This document shows, one piece after another, positions 1 to 8,402 of a DNA stretch of 33,599 nucleotides (positions are counted from its first letter, which is position 1; every line of letters begins with the position of its first letter). The notes beneath the pieces are model-generated. The model ran no database searches. It was not told the DNA's origin and saw nothing but the letters and a program-made list of their open reading frames with translations. The stretch lies in NCBI GenBank assembly GCA_009927665.1, contig RFMM01000083.1, forward strand, positions 1-33,599. Direction: 5' to 3'. Origin of the DNA: Actinomycetota bacterium. GTDB lineage: Bacteria; Actinomycetota; Acidimicrobiia; Acidimicrobiales; Ilumatobacteraceae. The position numbers and the translations under genes were made by a program.

Positions 1-1
1 C

Positions 2-925
2 GGCAGCAACTACGCGCGCTGGGTGTTACGTAACACCGACCACAGCGTCACGGTGTACGACGCGCTTACGTATGCGGGCAACCTGTCAACGATGCGCGAC
101 CTCGACGACAACCCGCGCTTTTCGTTCGTGAAGGGCAACATTTGTCACCCAGGTGACATTGAGGCTGCGATGGCGGGTCACGACTGGGTCGTGCACTTCG
201 CCGCCGAAAGCCACGTCGACCGTTCGATTGCCAGCGGTGAAGACTTCATTCTCACGAACTGTTTCGGCACCAATGTGGTCGTCGACACTGCGCGACGTCT
301 CGGCATGCAGAGAGTGGTGCACATCGGCACCGACGAGGTGTATGGCAGCGTTGAAGTCGGCTCATCGAAAGAGACCGACCCGCTCGAGCCGCGCTCGCCG
401 TATTCCGCCTCGAAAGCTGGCAGCGATCTGATTGCGCTGTCGTATCACTCGACACATGGCACACCGGTGCTCGTCACCCGCTGCACCAACAACTTCGGGC
501 CCTGGCAATACCCCGAGAAGGCGATACCACTCTTTACGACGAATCTGCTCGACGGCAAGAAGATTCCGCTTTATGGCGATGGCCTAAACGAGCGTGACTG
601 GTTGTTCGTTGACGATCACTGCAGCGGTGTGCATCTCGTGCTCGAACAGGGCGTTGTCGGTGAGATCTACAACATTGGTGCAGGCAACGAAACCCCGAAT
701 CGTGTGCTCGTCGACAAGTTGCTGGCGTTGCACGGCAAAGACGAGTCGAGCGTGCAGTACGTGCAAGACCGCAAGGGGCATGATCGTCGCTATTCGGTTG
801 ATATCTCAAAGATCACCAAACTGGGTTGGAAGCGTCAGCGCTCACTCGACGAAGCACTCGACGAGACGGTGCGTTGGTATCGCGACAACCGTTGGTGGTG
901 GGAGCCGCTCAAGGCCAAGCCGTGA
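2..925 (+). CDS. rmlB: dTDP-glucose 4,6-dehydratase, 5'-truncated by window edge
   Basis: Converts dTDP-glucose to dTDP-4-keto-6-deoxyglucose, the second step of dTDP-L-rhamnose synthesis, in the cytoplasm. The reading frame is open from base 2 (GSNYARWVLRNTDHS), so the GTG at 23 given by the ORF track is not the true start; about a dozen residues with the first part of the Rossmann glycine motif lie upstream of the window. Visible family features are HFAAESHVDRSI, the TDEVYGS block, the catalytic YSASKAGSD (YxxxK), NNFGPWQYPEK and the RDWLFVDDHC sugar-nucleotide segment. It overlaps rmlD by 4 nt (GTGA), so the two are translationally coupled. Identification is secure from these family-specific motifs. 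Confidence 0.95.
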   Translation, partial: GSNYARWVLRNTDHSVTVYDALTYAGNLSTMRDLDDNPRFSFVKGNICHPGDIEAAMAGHDWVVHFAAESHVDRSIASGEDFILTNCFGTNVVVDTARRLGMQRVVHIGTDEVYGSVEVGSSKETDPLEPRSPYSASKAGSDLIALSYHSTHGTPVLVTRCTNNFGPWQYPEKAIPLFTTNLLDGKKIPLYGDGLNERDWLFVDDHCSGVHLVLEQGVVGEIYNIGAGNETPNRVLVDKLLALHGKDESSVQYVQDRKGHDRRYSVDISKITKLGWKRQRSLDEALDETVRWYRDNRWWWEPLKAKP

Positions 926-1776
926 ACATTCTCGTCACGGGTGCGGCGGGGCAGTTGGGTCGCGAACTCGTCGACGTGGCAACTGCCGCTGGGCACGAGG
1001 TGTTCGCAGCATCGCGCGCTGAACTCGACGTCACCAAGCCCGAGGCCGTGCGTGCCGTGGTGATGCGCGAACGACCCGAGGTGATCGTGCATGCCGCAGC
1101 ATGGACAGCCGTCGATGCGTGCGAGGGCGACCGCGACAAGGCGATGCTGCACAATGGGGCAGCGACACGATTCGTGGTTGATGCAGCGCGAGAAGTCGGC
1201 GCACGAGTGGTGTACATCTCGACCGACTATGTGTTTGACGGCACCAAACCCACGCCCTATGTCGAGACCGACACCCCAAACCCACAGTCGGTGTACGGCG
1301 CATCGAAACTGGCGGGCGAGCAAGCCGTCGACACCTCAATCGACATGGTGGTGCGAATCTCATGGGTGTGCGGTTTCCACGGTGCCAACATGGTGAAAAC
1401 GATCTTGCGAATCGCTGCCCAGCAAGACACGCTCACCTTCGTCGACGATCAGATTGGCTACCCGACGTTTGCCGACGACGCGGCGAAGATGATCACTCGC
1501 CTCGCCACCGAGGCGCGCACCGGCATCTGGCACGTGACGAATCAAGGGGCAGTCAGCTGGTATGAGTTCACTCGCGAAGTGCTGCGTGCCGCCGGTCACG
1601 ACACGGCACGGGTCAAACCGGTGCGTACGCGCGACTTGACACCTCCACGACCCGCACCGCGGCCCGCCAACTCGGTGCTCGACAATGCAGCATTGCGCTC
1701 GGCGGGCATCGCGCTGCTCGATGACTTTCGACTTCCGCTCGCACGGTTAGTCAAGCGCCTTGTGGTGCACAACTAG
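922..1776 (+). CDS. rmlD: dTDP-4-dehydrorhamnose reductase
   Basis: Last step of dTDP-L-rhamnose synthesis: NADPH-dependent reduction of dTDP-4-keto-rhamnose. The ORF track starts at 826, but the domain begins at VNILVTGAAGQLG, and the GTG at 922 overlaps the rmlB stop (GTGA), so I use 922, giving 284 aa, the normal size. The N-terminal GAAGQLGREL nucleotide-binding loop, STDYVFDG and YGASKLAGE (YxxxK) are all present. The C-terminal DLTPPRPAPRPANSVLDN is the usual RmlD substrate-side segment. RmlB-RmlD adjacency suggests rmlA/rmlC lie upstream. The product would feed cell-wall or exopolysaccharide rhamnosylation. Confidence 0.94.
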   Translation: MNILVTGAAGQLGRELVDVATAAGHEVFAASRAELDVTKPEAVRAVVMRERPEVIVHAAAWTAVDACEGDRDKAMLHNGAATRFVVDAAREVGARVVYISTDYVFDGTKPTPYVETDTPNPQSVYGASKLAGEQAVDTSIDMVVRISWVCGFHGANMVKTILRIAAQQDTLTFVDDQIGYPTFADDAAKMITRLATEARTGIWHVTNQGAVSWYEFTREVLRAAGHDTARVKPVRTRDLTPPRPAPRPANSVLDNAALRSAGIALLDDFRLPLARLVKRLVVHN

Positions 1777-1779
1777 GGT
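1774..1779 (+). promoter_or_regulatory. Candidate -10 box for a leaderless desaturase transcript
   Basis: TAGGGT ends 6 nt before the ATG at 1786, so transcription would begin at or next to the A of the start codon. The first three bases are also the stop codon of rmlD. There is no Shine-Dalgarno sequence. It fits the TAnnnT-6/7 nt-start pattern seen at about ten genes here. Confidence 0.5.
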
Positions 1780-1785
1780 GAACTT

Positions 1786-2700
1786 ATGACGCCCGTTGAA
1801 TTGCTCGCTCTGCTCGAGCCCACCGCGGCGAAGCTGTACGACCGACACATGGGTGTGGCCAAAGAGTGGTTTCCGCACGAATACGTGCCGTGGAGCCGTG
1901 GCCGCGACTTCGACCCTGAGCGACCCTGGAGCCCCGACGATTCAGATTTTGGCGAGGGCGGTTGGAAACTGCCCGATGCGGTGCGTGCCTCACTCTTCGT
2001 CAACCTTCTCACCGAAGACAACCTGCCGTACTACACGCGCGACATTCACGGAATCTTCGGCGGTGACAGCGCTTATGGCGCCTGGGCACGCAACTGGACC
2101 GCCGAAGAAGGTCGACACGCCATCGTGATTCGCGACTATCTCACGGTGACACGCGCACTCGACCCTGTGGCACTCGAGCGAGCGCGCATGCATCAGGTGC
2201 GGGGTGCGCAGGTTCCGGCACCCGACGACCTCTACGAAGCGCTCGCGTATCTTTCGATGCAAGAACTCGCCACTCGCATCGCCCACCGCAACACCGGAAA
2301 ACTGATCGAAGATCAGGCCGGCCAAGACGTGATGCTTCGCGTTGGCAACGACGAAAATCTGCACTACCTGTTTTACCGCGACCTTGCGACGGCTGCGCTC
2401 GAAGTCGACCCGTCGAGCATGATGATTGGCATCGAGCGAGCGGTGCGCAACTTCGCGATGCCAGGAACCGGAATCGAAAACTTCGACGCCCTCGCCAAAG
2501 AGATTGCGAAGGCTGGCATCTACGACTTCAAGATTCACCACGAGCAGATCTTGGTGCCGGTGGTCTTGCGCCACTGGAAGGTCACCGACGTAACGGGCCT
2601 CTCTGCCGAAGGCGAGAAGGCTCGTGACGCCGTTGTAAAGCGCATCGACAAGATCGGCAAGGTCGCCGGTCGTTTGTCGCGCGAGCCCGAAACGGTGTAG
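1786..2700 (+). CDS. Acyl-ACP desaturase (fatty acid desaturase type 2, di-iron)
   Basis: Soluble di-iron enzyme of the plant stearoyl-ACP / mycobacterial DesA family, expected to introduce a cis double bond into an acyl chain carried on ACP. At 304 aa it has typical length. Iron-ligand helices are visible: TEDNLPYYTR (first Glu), WTAEEGRHA (ExxRH), SMQELATR and NDENLHYLFYRD (second ExxH). The N-terminal WFPHEYVPWSRGRDF segment is also family-typical. It sits 9 nt after rmlD and 9 nt before a kinase-like gene, so it may be cotranscribed, but a possible leaderless promoter lies just upstream. Which double-bond position it makes cannot be read from sequence. Substrate as acyl-ACP is established for the family and inferred here. 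Confidence 0.88.
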   Translation: MTPVELLALLEPTAAKLYDRHMGVAKEWFPHEYVPWSRGRDFDPERPWSPDDSDFGEGGWKLPDAVRASLFVNLLTEDNLPYYTRDIHGIFGGDSAYGAWARNWTAEEGRHAIVIRDYLTVTRALDPVALERARMHQVRGAQVPAPDDLYEALAYLSMQELATRIAHRNTGKLIEDQAGQDVMLRVGNDENLHYLFYRDLATAALEVDPSSMMIGIERAVRNFAMPGTGIENFDALAKEIAKAGIYDFKIHHEQILVPVVLRHWKVTDVTGLSAEGEKARDAVVKRIDKIGKVAGRLSREPETV

Positions 2701-2709
2701 ACCAAGGCG

Positions 2710-3810
2710 GTGGGCACCGCCGAGCCGCAGCCGAGTGGCGCACCTGCCAGCTCGCCACCGCCGACTGGCGCACCATCCATCGAGCAACTGAACCGCGTGC
2801 TCGCCCCGCGGCTCGGTGCGGCACGAGTCATCGCCGCTGCCGAAGAAACCATCGGCACGGGGCAGATGTCAGAGAGTCGTCGGCTTCGACTCACCTACAG
2901 CGCGCCGTGCGATCTGCCGGCGACGATGATTGCGAAGTTTCCGAGCAACGACCCCAAGAGCCGTGCCACCGGCAAGGCGACTCGCTGTTACGAAGTGGAA
3001 ACGTCGTTCTATCGCGACTTGCGTGACGCGCTCGATGTCGCCGCACCGCAGTGCTACTTCGTGGAGCGAGACGAAGCCACCGACGACTTCTTGTTGCTGC
3101 TCGAAGACTTTGCACCGTGTCGCCAGGGTGATCAGATTGCCGGCTGTGCACTCGACGAAGCCGAAGCGTGCGTCGATGAATTGGTGCGTCTGCATGGCCC
3201 GCTGTGGAACTCGCCATTTTTGGCAACCTTGCCGTGGTTGAATCGCAGCACCGACAGCGATCGATCGGGCAGCCAGGCGTTGATGCAACAGGTGTTCCCG
3301 GGGTTTCTTGCACGATATGCCGATCGACTCAACCCACAGGCGCGCCGAGTGGGTGAAGAATTCGTTCGCGATTCTGGCAACTACTTTCGACGCACATTGC
3401 CACACCGCTCGGTGGTGCACGGCGACTTTCGGCTCGACAACTTGCTGTTTCGCGCTGCGGGCGGTGTGGGTGTCGTCGACTTTCAGACCGTCACCCATGC
3501 CTGCGCACCACAAGACGTCGCCTACTTCATTGGCGCTGGTCTCGAGACCGAAGCGCGGCGCACACATGAGCGCGCTCTGGTTGGTCGCTGGACAGAAGGA
3601 TTGCGAAGTTACGGTGTTCAACTCACGACTGACGACGCGTGGCTTGAATATCGCCGCTACACCTTCGCGGGTTTCGTGATGGCAGTGGTGGCGTCGATGA
3701 TTGTGAAGCAGACGCCGCGTGGTGACGAGATGTTCCTGGCGATGGCGAATCGTCATGGTGTGCATGCCGCCGACTTGAATTCATTGTCGGCGGTGCGGGG
3801 CGAGGCGTGA
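2710..3810 (+). CDS. Phosphotransferase, aminoglycoside/choline-kinase fold
   Basis: Small-molecule kinase of the APH/EcKinase-like superfamily. The catalytic loop VVHGDFRLDNLLF (His 237, Asp 239, Asn 244) and the metal-binding VVDFQT (Asp 257) are intact, and IAKF supplies a candidate ATP-binding Lys near residue 76. The first ~25 residues are Pro/Ala/Ser-rich and probably disordered. The GTG at 2710 is used; it lies 9 nt after the desaturase stop. The genes downstream (AttH-like, PhyH) suggest a role in modifying a lipid or secondary metabolite rather than drug resistance, but the substrate is unknown. In actinobacteria this superfamily is expanded and mostly uncharacterised. Confidence 0.82.
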   Translation: MGTAEPQPSGAPASSPPPTGAPSIEQLNRVLAPRLGAARVIAAAEETIGTGQMSESRRLRLTYSAPCDLPATMIAKFPSNDPKSRATGKATRCYEVETSFYRDLRDALDVAAPQCYFVERDEATDDFLLLLEDFAPCRQGDQIAGCALDEAEACVDELVRLHGPLWNSPFLATLPWLNRSTDSDRSGSQALMQQVFPGFLARYADRLNPQARRVGEEFVRDSGNYFRRTLPHRSVVHGDFRLDNLLFRAAGGVGVVDFQTVTHACAPQDVAYFIGAGLETEARRTHERALVGRWTEGLRSYGVQLTTDDAWLEYRRYTFAGFVMAVVASMIVKQTPRGDEMFLAMANRHGVHAADLNSLSAVRGEA

Positions 3811-3838
3811 CTCGTTCGGCTATGCGAGACTGATAATC

Positions 3839-4924
3839 GTGGGTCGCTACGACGCAGCCGACGAACGCTTCGGCCACCAACTGCCCGAACCGTTCCGCAA
3901 TACCGTGCTGCATCACCACGACTGGCGCGAGAGTTTGTTCTTCGTGATGCACCCGACCGATCAGTTGGGTGACGTCTACATTCTCACGCTTGCCAACTTT
4001 CCGGCGCGCAACGAGATGGACTCGCTGCAGCTCGGGCGGCACGGCGACTCGCCGATCTTTGCACGCCACGCCCGCCATGTGAACGGCGACCATGATGAGT
4101 GGCAGGTCGGCCCGGTGCAGATTGACGTTCTTGAACCACGCAAGAAAGTGCGCCTGCGTGTCGCGGGCGGCGATTTGCCCTCGGGCAGCTTTGCCGCTGG
4201 CGGCAAAGTGCCGCTTGCGATGGACATCACCTACACCGCACGCGTGCAGCCATATCAACTGCGACGCGGCACGATGAAGGCTGGCAGCGAAGTGGTGTGG
4301 GACCAGTCGCACATGTTTCAAAGCGGTTGGTACGACGGAACCGTCACCCACAACGGTGAAACTCGCACGATCACCAAGTGGTGGGGTCAACGCGATCACT
4401 CGTGGGGTATTCGCACGCACTATCGCTGCCCGATGTGGATGTGGCTCGCAATTCATGTTCCTGAAGGAATGCTCGCCGTGTGGTGTTGGGAGTTGCCGAA
4501 TGGCGCGCGCATCTACACCGACGGCTGCCTGTCGCCAAGTGACGGCGGCGACCCGATTGCCGTGCGCGAGTTTCGCCACGACCTCGCATGGCTTGACGCC
4601 GCCGACAACCACGTGTCATACGAACGACACGGCGAAAACGTAACTGGCCTCGCTGGTGACGTCACCTTCGTGCTTGAGAACGGTCGCCACATCGACGTGC
4701 GAGCTTCAGGTCGCTGGGCGCAGCGGTATGACGCGTTCAACCCCGGCAAGCAGAATTCACTTGGCGGCGGCCTCAGTGAAATGTTGGTAGAAACCAACGA
4801 CGGTCAGCGCGGCACCGCGATTTATGAAGTGACAGGTGCATGGCACCACAAGTATTTTCCGCTCGCACGCGGCGAGCGACTGCCGCCCGACGGTCGTACG
4901 CCGGGGGAGCATGAGCGAGCATGA
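3839..4924 (+). CDS. Conserved hypothetical protein, AttH/CrtC-like beta-rich fold
   Basis: 361-aa soluble protein without signal peptide or membrane segment. It is rich in Trp, His and alternating hydrophobic strands (GRHGDSPIFARHAR, WGQRDHSWGIR, MWMWLAIHVPEG), which recalls the AttH/hydroxyneurosporene-synthase (CrtC) lipocalin-like family and related actinobacterial DUFs; that family call is by resemblance only. The HSWG motif after a W-rich loop is typical of that group. The GTG at 3839 follows the kinase stop by 28 nt; GAGACT seven nt before the start may be a weak -10. Its stop overlaps the next start (ATGA), so it is coupled to the PhyH gene. Function unknown; the neighbourhood suggests a small hydrophobic substrate. 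Confidence 0.7.
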   Translation: MGRYDAADERFGHQLPEPFRNTVLHHHDWRESLFFVMHPTDQLGDVYILTLANFPARNEMDSLQLGRHGDSPIFARHARHVNGDHDEWQVGPVQIDVLEPRKKVRLRVAGGDLPSGSFAAGGKVPLAMDITYTARVQPYQLRRGTMKAGSEVVWDQSHMFQSGWYDGTVTHNGETRTITKWWGQRDHSWGIRTHYRCPMWMWLAIHVPEGMLAVWCWELPNGARIYTDGCLSPSDGGDPIAVREFRHDLAWLDAADNHVSYERHGENVTGLAGDVTFVLENGRHIDVRASGRWAQRYDAFNPGKQNSLGGGLSEMLVETNDGQRGTAIYEVTGAWHHKYFPLARGERLPPDGRTPGEHERA

Positions 4925-5775
4925 CGCAGGCAACACCCGCCCAAGCTGCGGTGGGTTGTGACGGCAGCGCACGCCGCCTCGGAGATGACTACATCGTGTC
5001 GGCCGAGGAAGTTGCTCGTTTCAAGCGCGACGGATACGTGCACCTACGCGGCGTGATGTCGGAGTCGGAGATGAAGGTGATCGACGATGCCTACGACGCG
5101 TTTCTCGAACGCCGTATCTTGGTCGAGGGTCGTGATTTCAACGACATGACAACCGGCGAGTTCGGTACTGACCCGGCGAACTACGCGATCGTCAACGTGA
5201 TGTTGCCGCGCAAGTATCTGCCGTCACTACAGGGCAACCTGTTCGAGCGTCGGGCAGCATCGATTGCAAAGCAGTTGTGCGGCGACGGCATGGTGATCGA
5301 CTTCGACCAACTGCTCGCCAAGCAGCCTTTTCGCAACGATGCGGTGTTCGCCTGGCACCAAGATCAGGCCTATTGGATTGACACCCCCGATCGTCGCACC
5401 GCCACATGCTGGCTTGCAGTCGATGACTCCACGCTTGCGAATGGCTGCATGCAGTTCCTGCCGGGCTCGCAAAGAGAACCCGTGCGACCGCATCGCCCTC
5501 TGCATGGCGACCGCGACGCCAGCCACACGCTCGTCACCGATTTGCGCCCCGGTGAAACCACGACGCCGGCGGAAATCTCGCGAGGCGACATCACGGTGCA
5601 CTGCGAAGGAGTGTTGCACGGCTCTGGCGGCAACTCATCGGCGTCGCGACGACGCGCCTACATCGTGGCGTTTCGCTCGAGTGACACCGTGGCGAAAGAG
5701 CGCAGTCTCGGTTTCACCCACTCGCACAACGACGACAAAGGCGTCAAGGATTCTGTCGACGGGCTGCAGGTCTAG
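4921..5775 (+). CDS. Phytanoyl-CoA dioxygenase (PhyH) family Fe(II)/2-oxoglutarate oxygenase, copy 1
   Basis: Non-haem Fe(II), 2-oxoglutarate-dependent hydroxylase of 284 aa. The iron-binding HxD is in FAWHQDQAYW (His 146, Asp 148), and the distal His is in VLHGSGGNSS (His 233). Arginines in SRRRAY would bind the 2-oxoglutarate carboxylate. The N-terminal VARFKRDGYVHLRGV is the usual PhyH opening. The ATG overlaps the preceding stop as ATGA. Its stop codon shares CTAG with the convergent PfkB gene. PhyH-family proteins act on phytanoyl-CoA, on natural products such as ectoine, or on phosphonates, so substrate is open. It is a different subtype from the copy at 6755. Confidence 0.88.
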   Translation: MTQATPAQAAVGCDGSARRLGDDYIVSAEEVARFKRDGYVHLRGVMSESEMKVIDDAYDAFLERRILVEGRDFNDMTTGEFGTDPANYAIVNVMLPRKYLPSLQGNLFERRAASIAKQLCGDGMVIDFDQLLAKQPFRNDAVFAWHQDQAYWIDTPDRRTATCWLAVDDSTLANGCMQFLPGSQREPVRPHRPLHGDRDASHTLVTDLRPGETTTPAEISRGDITVHCEGVLHGSGGNSSASRRRAYIVAFRSSDTVAKERSLGFTHSHNDDKGVKDSVDGLQV

Positions 5776-6698
5776 ATCGCGTTGATGACGCGCGCGAGCC
5801 GTGCGTCGGCGGCCGGGCGAGCACCAAGGTGCTCAATCACCCATGCGGCGATCACCGTGGCGAATCGGGCGGCATCGACGGGTGAGCCGTAACGCGAGAA
5901 GTGGGCTAGGTAGGCACCGGCGAACGAGTCTCCGGCGCCGGTTGCATCGACGAGGTTGTTGGTGGCAGGTGGAACAATCGTCTGCACGCCGTCGTGGTGC
6001 ACCAGCGCACCGTCGGCATCGAGCTTCACGATGATGGTTGCATTCGGCAACTGCTCGGCAAGTGCTGAAGCGATATCGGCTGGTTCGTAAAGGCCGGTGA
6101 GCGCGCGGCCCTCTTCGTAGTTGGGCAGAAATACCTTGATGCCGAGATCTTTCACATACGACCAGAACGTCGGCACGCCCATGTCTTCGATCATCTGAAA
6201 CGATGCTGGGTCAAAAGAGATCGTCGTGTCACCGGCACGAGCGATTTCGGCGGCAAACCGGGCGGCGGTGCGAGGCGGGTCGGTGAAGAACGACCACGCA
6301 GTGAGGTGCAAGAACGTCGACCGATTGATGACCGACTTCGGAAGTTCCTGCGGCAGCAAGAAAAAGTCGGCGCCACGTCCAGACACCATGCTGCGCTCGC
6401 CGGTCGGGTCAACGAACACGGCGACGCTGCCGGTGAGTTGAGCGTCGGTCTGAATGAAGTGGTGCACCACGCCTTCGCGCTCGAGGTCTTCACGCGCGAG
6501 GTCGCCGAGGCGGTCGCGGCCGATTTTGCCGATGAAGTGTGTGTCGAGGCCACAGCGTCGTGCCCATACGGCGACATTTGCGGCACTGCCGCCCGGGGTC
6601 AGCATCACTTCGCCGAACGAGTCGCCGCCCTTCAGCACGTCGTTGTTGGTGCGAATGAGAACATCCCACGCGAAGTCGCCAACGACGCACAAACTCAT
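5772..6698 (-). CDS. PfkB/ribokinase-family sugar kinase
   Basis: ATP-dependent carbohydrate or nucleoside kinase, 308 aa. The N-terminal PGGSAANVAVWARRCG and the C-terminal signature DATGAGDSFAGAYL with catalytic Asp are intact. The ATG at 6698 begins MSLCVVGDFAWDV, right at the first strand of the fold. TAGCGT lies 6 nt upstream, consistent with a leaderless transcript. The gene is divergent from PhyH copy 2 and convergent with copy 1, with which it shares the 4-bp palindromic stop CTAG. The substrate sugar cannot be told; ribokinase/adenosine-kinase-like or 2-keto-3-deoxygluconate-kinase-like roles are all possible. Confidence 0.87.
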   Translation of the reverse strand: MSLCVVGDFAWDVLIRTNNDVLKGGDSFGEVMLTPGGSAANVAVWARRCGLDTHFIGKIGRDRLGDLAREDLEREGVVHHFIQTDAQLTGSVAVFVDPTGERSMVSGRGADFFLLPQELPKSVINRSTFLHLTAWSFFTDPPRTAARFAAEIARAGDTTISFDPASFQMIEDMGVPTFWSYVKDLGIKVFLPNYEEGRALTGLYEPADIASALAEQLPNATIIVKLDADGALVHHDGVQTIVPPATNNLVDATGAGDSFAGAYLAHFSRYGSPVDAARFATVIAAWVIEHLGARPAADARLARVINAI

Positions 6699-6704
6699 GC
6701 ATTC

Positions 6705-6710
6705 ACGCTA
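6705..6710 (-). promoter_or_regulatory. Candidate -10 box for PfkB kinase (leaderless)
   Basis: On the minus strand TAGCGT is followed by 6 nt and the ATG at 6698. No Shine-Dalgarno sequence is seen. The same hexamer precedes the PerR-like gene and queG. Confidence 0.5.
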
Positions 6711-6742
6711 CCGATGCAGGCTTAGGTGGCTATCGGTGTCAT

Positions 6743-6748
6743 TACTCT
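6743..6748 (+). promoter_or_regulatory. Candidate -10 box for PhyH copy 2 (leaderless)
   Basis: TACTCT is followed by GGTGTC and the GTG at 6755, so the start codon coincides with the expected +1. The 56-bp gap to the divergent PfkB gene also holds that gene's -10 box. Confidence 0.55.
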
Positions 6749-6754
6749 GGTGTC

Positions 6755-7576
6755 GTGAGTCTGGCTGCAGGCACGGCGTTGCATGACGTACATGAAGTTG
6801 GTCGCGACGCGATTGACGACTATCGCACCAAGGGTCACACGGTCTTGCGTGGGCTCGCCTCGCAGTCAGAGATTGACGCGTATCTGCCGGCCATTTCTGA
6901 CGCAACTTTTCGCATTCGTGGTGACGAGCGGCCGCTTGCCGAACGCGACACGTATGGCAAGGCCTTTATTCAGTCGATGAACTTGTGGACCATCGATGAC
7001 ACCGTGCGACGATTCGTCTTTGCGCGGCGTTTCGCTCGCGTGGCTGCTGAACTCATGGGTGTGTCTGGTGTGCGGCTATACCACGATCAGGCGTTGTTCA
7101 AAGAGCCGGGTGGCGGTCTCACACCGTGGCACCAAGACCAGGTCTATTGGCCCCTAGATACTGACAACACCATCACGATGTGGATGCCGCTCGTTGACGT
7201 GCCTAGCGATGTGGGCTCAGTGGAATTCGTGTCGGGCAGCCATCGCAGCGGTGACCTGGGCGGGACGGCAATCGGCGACGACTCGCAGCGATTCTTCAAT
7301 CGACTCATCGCTGAGCAGCGCTACACCACTCAGTCGTATGCACCGATGCGCGCTGGAGATGCCACGTTTCACTCGGGCTGGACACTGCACGGCGCACCAG
7401 CCAACGAAACGCAGACGATGCGCTGCGTGATGACGATCATCTATTTCGCCGATGGCACACGAGTCGGTGCGCTCGACAACCCGATGCGCGAAGACGACGC
7501 ACGCCAGTGGCTGGGGTCACGACGCACCGGCGAGTTGGCAGACGGACCGCTCAACCCGCTGCTCTGGTCGGTGTAG
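6755..7576 (+). CDS. Phytanoyl-CoA dioxygenase (PhyH) family oxygenase, copy 2
   Basis: 273-aa Fe(II)/2-oxoglutarate oxygenase. HxD is in TPWHQDQVYW (His 126, Asp 128), the distal His in WTLHGAPANETQ (His 212), and an Arg follows in TMRCVMT. The N-terminal DDYRTKGHTVLRGL is typical. MWMPLVDVPSDVGSVEFVSGSH matches the PhyH core strands better than copy 1 does, and the two copies look like distinct subfamilies rather than a recent duplication. The GTG start is supported by the -10 box 6 nt upstream. Its stop is 7 nt from the stop of the convergent SDR gene. Confidence 0.88.
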   Translation: MSLAAGTALHDVHEVGRDAIDDYRTKGHTVLRGLASQSEIDAYLPAISDATFRIRGDERPLAERDTYGKAFIQSMNLWTIDDTVRRFVFARRFARVAAELMGVSGVRLYHDQALFKEPGGGLTPWHQDQVYWPLDTDNTITMWMPLVDVPSDVGSVEFVSGSHRSGDLGGTAIGDDSQRFFNRLIAEQRYTTQSYAPMRAGDATFHSGWTLHGAPANETQTMRCVMTIIYFADGTRVGALDNPMREDDARQWLGSRRTGELADGPLNPLLWSV

Positions 7577-7583
7577 ATGCCCT

Positions 7584-8369
7584 TCAGCGTTTGATGTCGA
7601 ACGTCAACGCATTGACAATGCGTTGCGGCAGCCCGACGAGCACCGGATACACCTTGGCCCGCTTCGGTAGGCAGACGTTTGCGGTGTTGTGTTCGATTGC
7701 GTTGCATACGGCATCAGCGACACGCTCGCGCGGCACCTCAGGAAGCAGTTGCATGCGGCGCAGGCGCGCGAACATTCGCTCGGCGGCGCGCAGACCTTTG
7801 ACACTCGCCAACATGTCGGTGGGTATCGGGCCGATCTCGACCAAGGTCATGCCGACGTAAGAGCCCTTCAGTTCGTGGCGCAACACACGGTGGAAGCCCG
7901 AGAGCCCCGCCTTTGACGAGCAATACAGGGACATGCCAGCGAAACCACCAGCAGCCGCCAGAGACGAGATGTTCACGACGTGACCGCGGTTGCGCGACTG
8001 CATTCGAGGTAGTGCCTGACGCATGAGTTCAATGGGCGCAATCTGGTTCAGTGTGATTACTCGCTCGACATCTAGCGACGATGCCTGCGCGAACATTCGC
8101 GTGTCGTCAACGCCCGCATTGTTGATGAGCACGTCGATGGGGCCGTGCACAGCCTCGAGTCGCTCGACGAGTGAAGCACGCTCGTTGTCAACCGTCAAGT
8201 CGCACGAATAGGCGACGCCGCCAATCGACTGCATCACCGCGTTGAGTGCAGTGGCGCCACGGGCGACCCCGATCACCTTCGCGCCTCGTCGCACCGCCTC
8301 ACGGGCAATTGCCTCGCCGATTCCACGCGATGCGCCGGTGACCAGCACCCGAGCACCGTTGAGGTCCAC
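7584..8369 (-). CDS. Short-chain dehydrogenase/reductase (SDR)
   Basis: Classical NAD(P)-dependent SDR of 261 aa. The ORF track runs far upstream to 8693, but the fold begins at VVDLNGARVLVTGASRGIGEA and the GTG at 8369 has TACTCT 6 nt before it, so I take 8369. TGASRGIGEA (cofactor loop), NNAG, the Ser of VNISSLAAAGG and YCSSK (YxxxK) are present. The C-terminal region, with FHRVLRHELKG and VEIGPIPTDML, resembles actinobacterial SDRs of lipid metabolism. It is divergent from the cupin with only 33 bp between the start codons. Confidence 0.88.
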   Translation of the reverse strand: MDLNGARVLVTGASRGIGEAIAREAVRRGAKVIGVARGATALNAVMQSIGGVAYSCDLTVDNERASLVERLEAVHGPIDVLINNAGVDDTRMFAQASSLDVERVITLNQIAPIELMRQALPRMQSRNRGHVVNISSLAAAGGFAGMSLYCSSKAGLSGFHRVLRHELKGSYVGMTLVEIGPIPTDMLASVKGLRAAERMFARLRRMQLLPEVPRERVADAVCNAIEHNTANVCLPKRAKVYPVLVGLPQRIVNALTFDIKR

Positions 8370-8375
8370 GACCTG

Positions 8376-8395
8376 AGAGTAGTAGCGCCTATCGT
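8376..8395. promoter_or_regulatory. Back-to-back leaderless -10 boxes for SDR (minus) and cupin (plus)
   Basis: Minus strand TACTCT (8381-8376) lies 6 nt before the SDR GTG. Plus strand TATCGT (8390-8395) lies 7 nt before the cupin GTG. Only 8 bp separate the two boxes, so each polymerase would cover the other's -10 and start site; transcription of the two genes should be mutually exclusive. Confidence 0.5.
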
Positions 8396-8402
8396 TGCGC
8401 TC

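Noticed and set aside
2710-3810. Aminoglycoside resistance gene
   Set aside because: It has only the general APH fold motifs; the context is metabolic and this fold is widespread in non-resistance kinases.
3623-4612. 329-aa minus-strand ORF
   Set aside because: Shadow of the AttH-like gene; the plus strand has coupled starts and stops with its neighbours.
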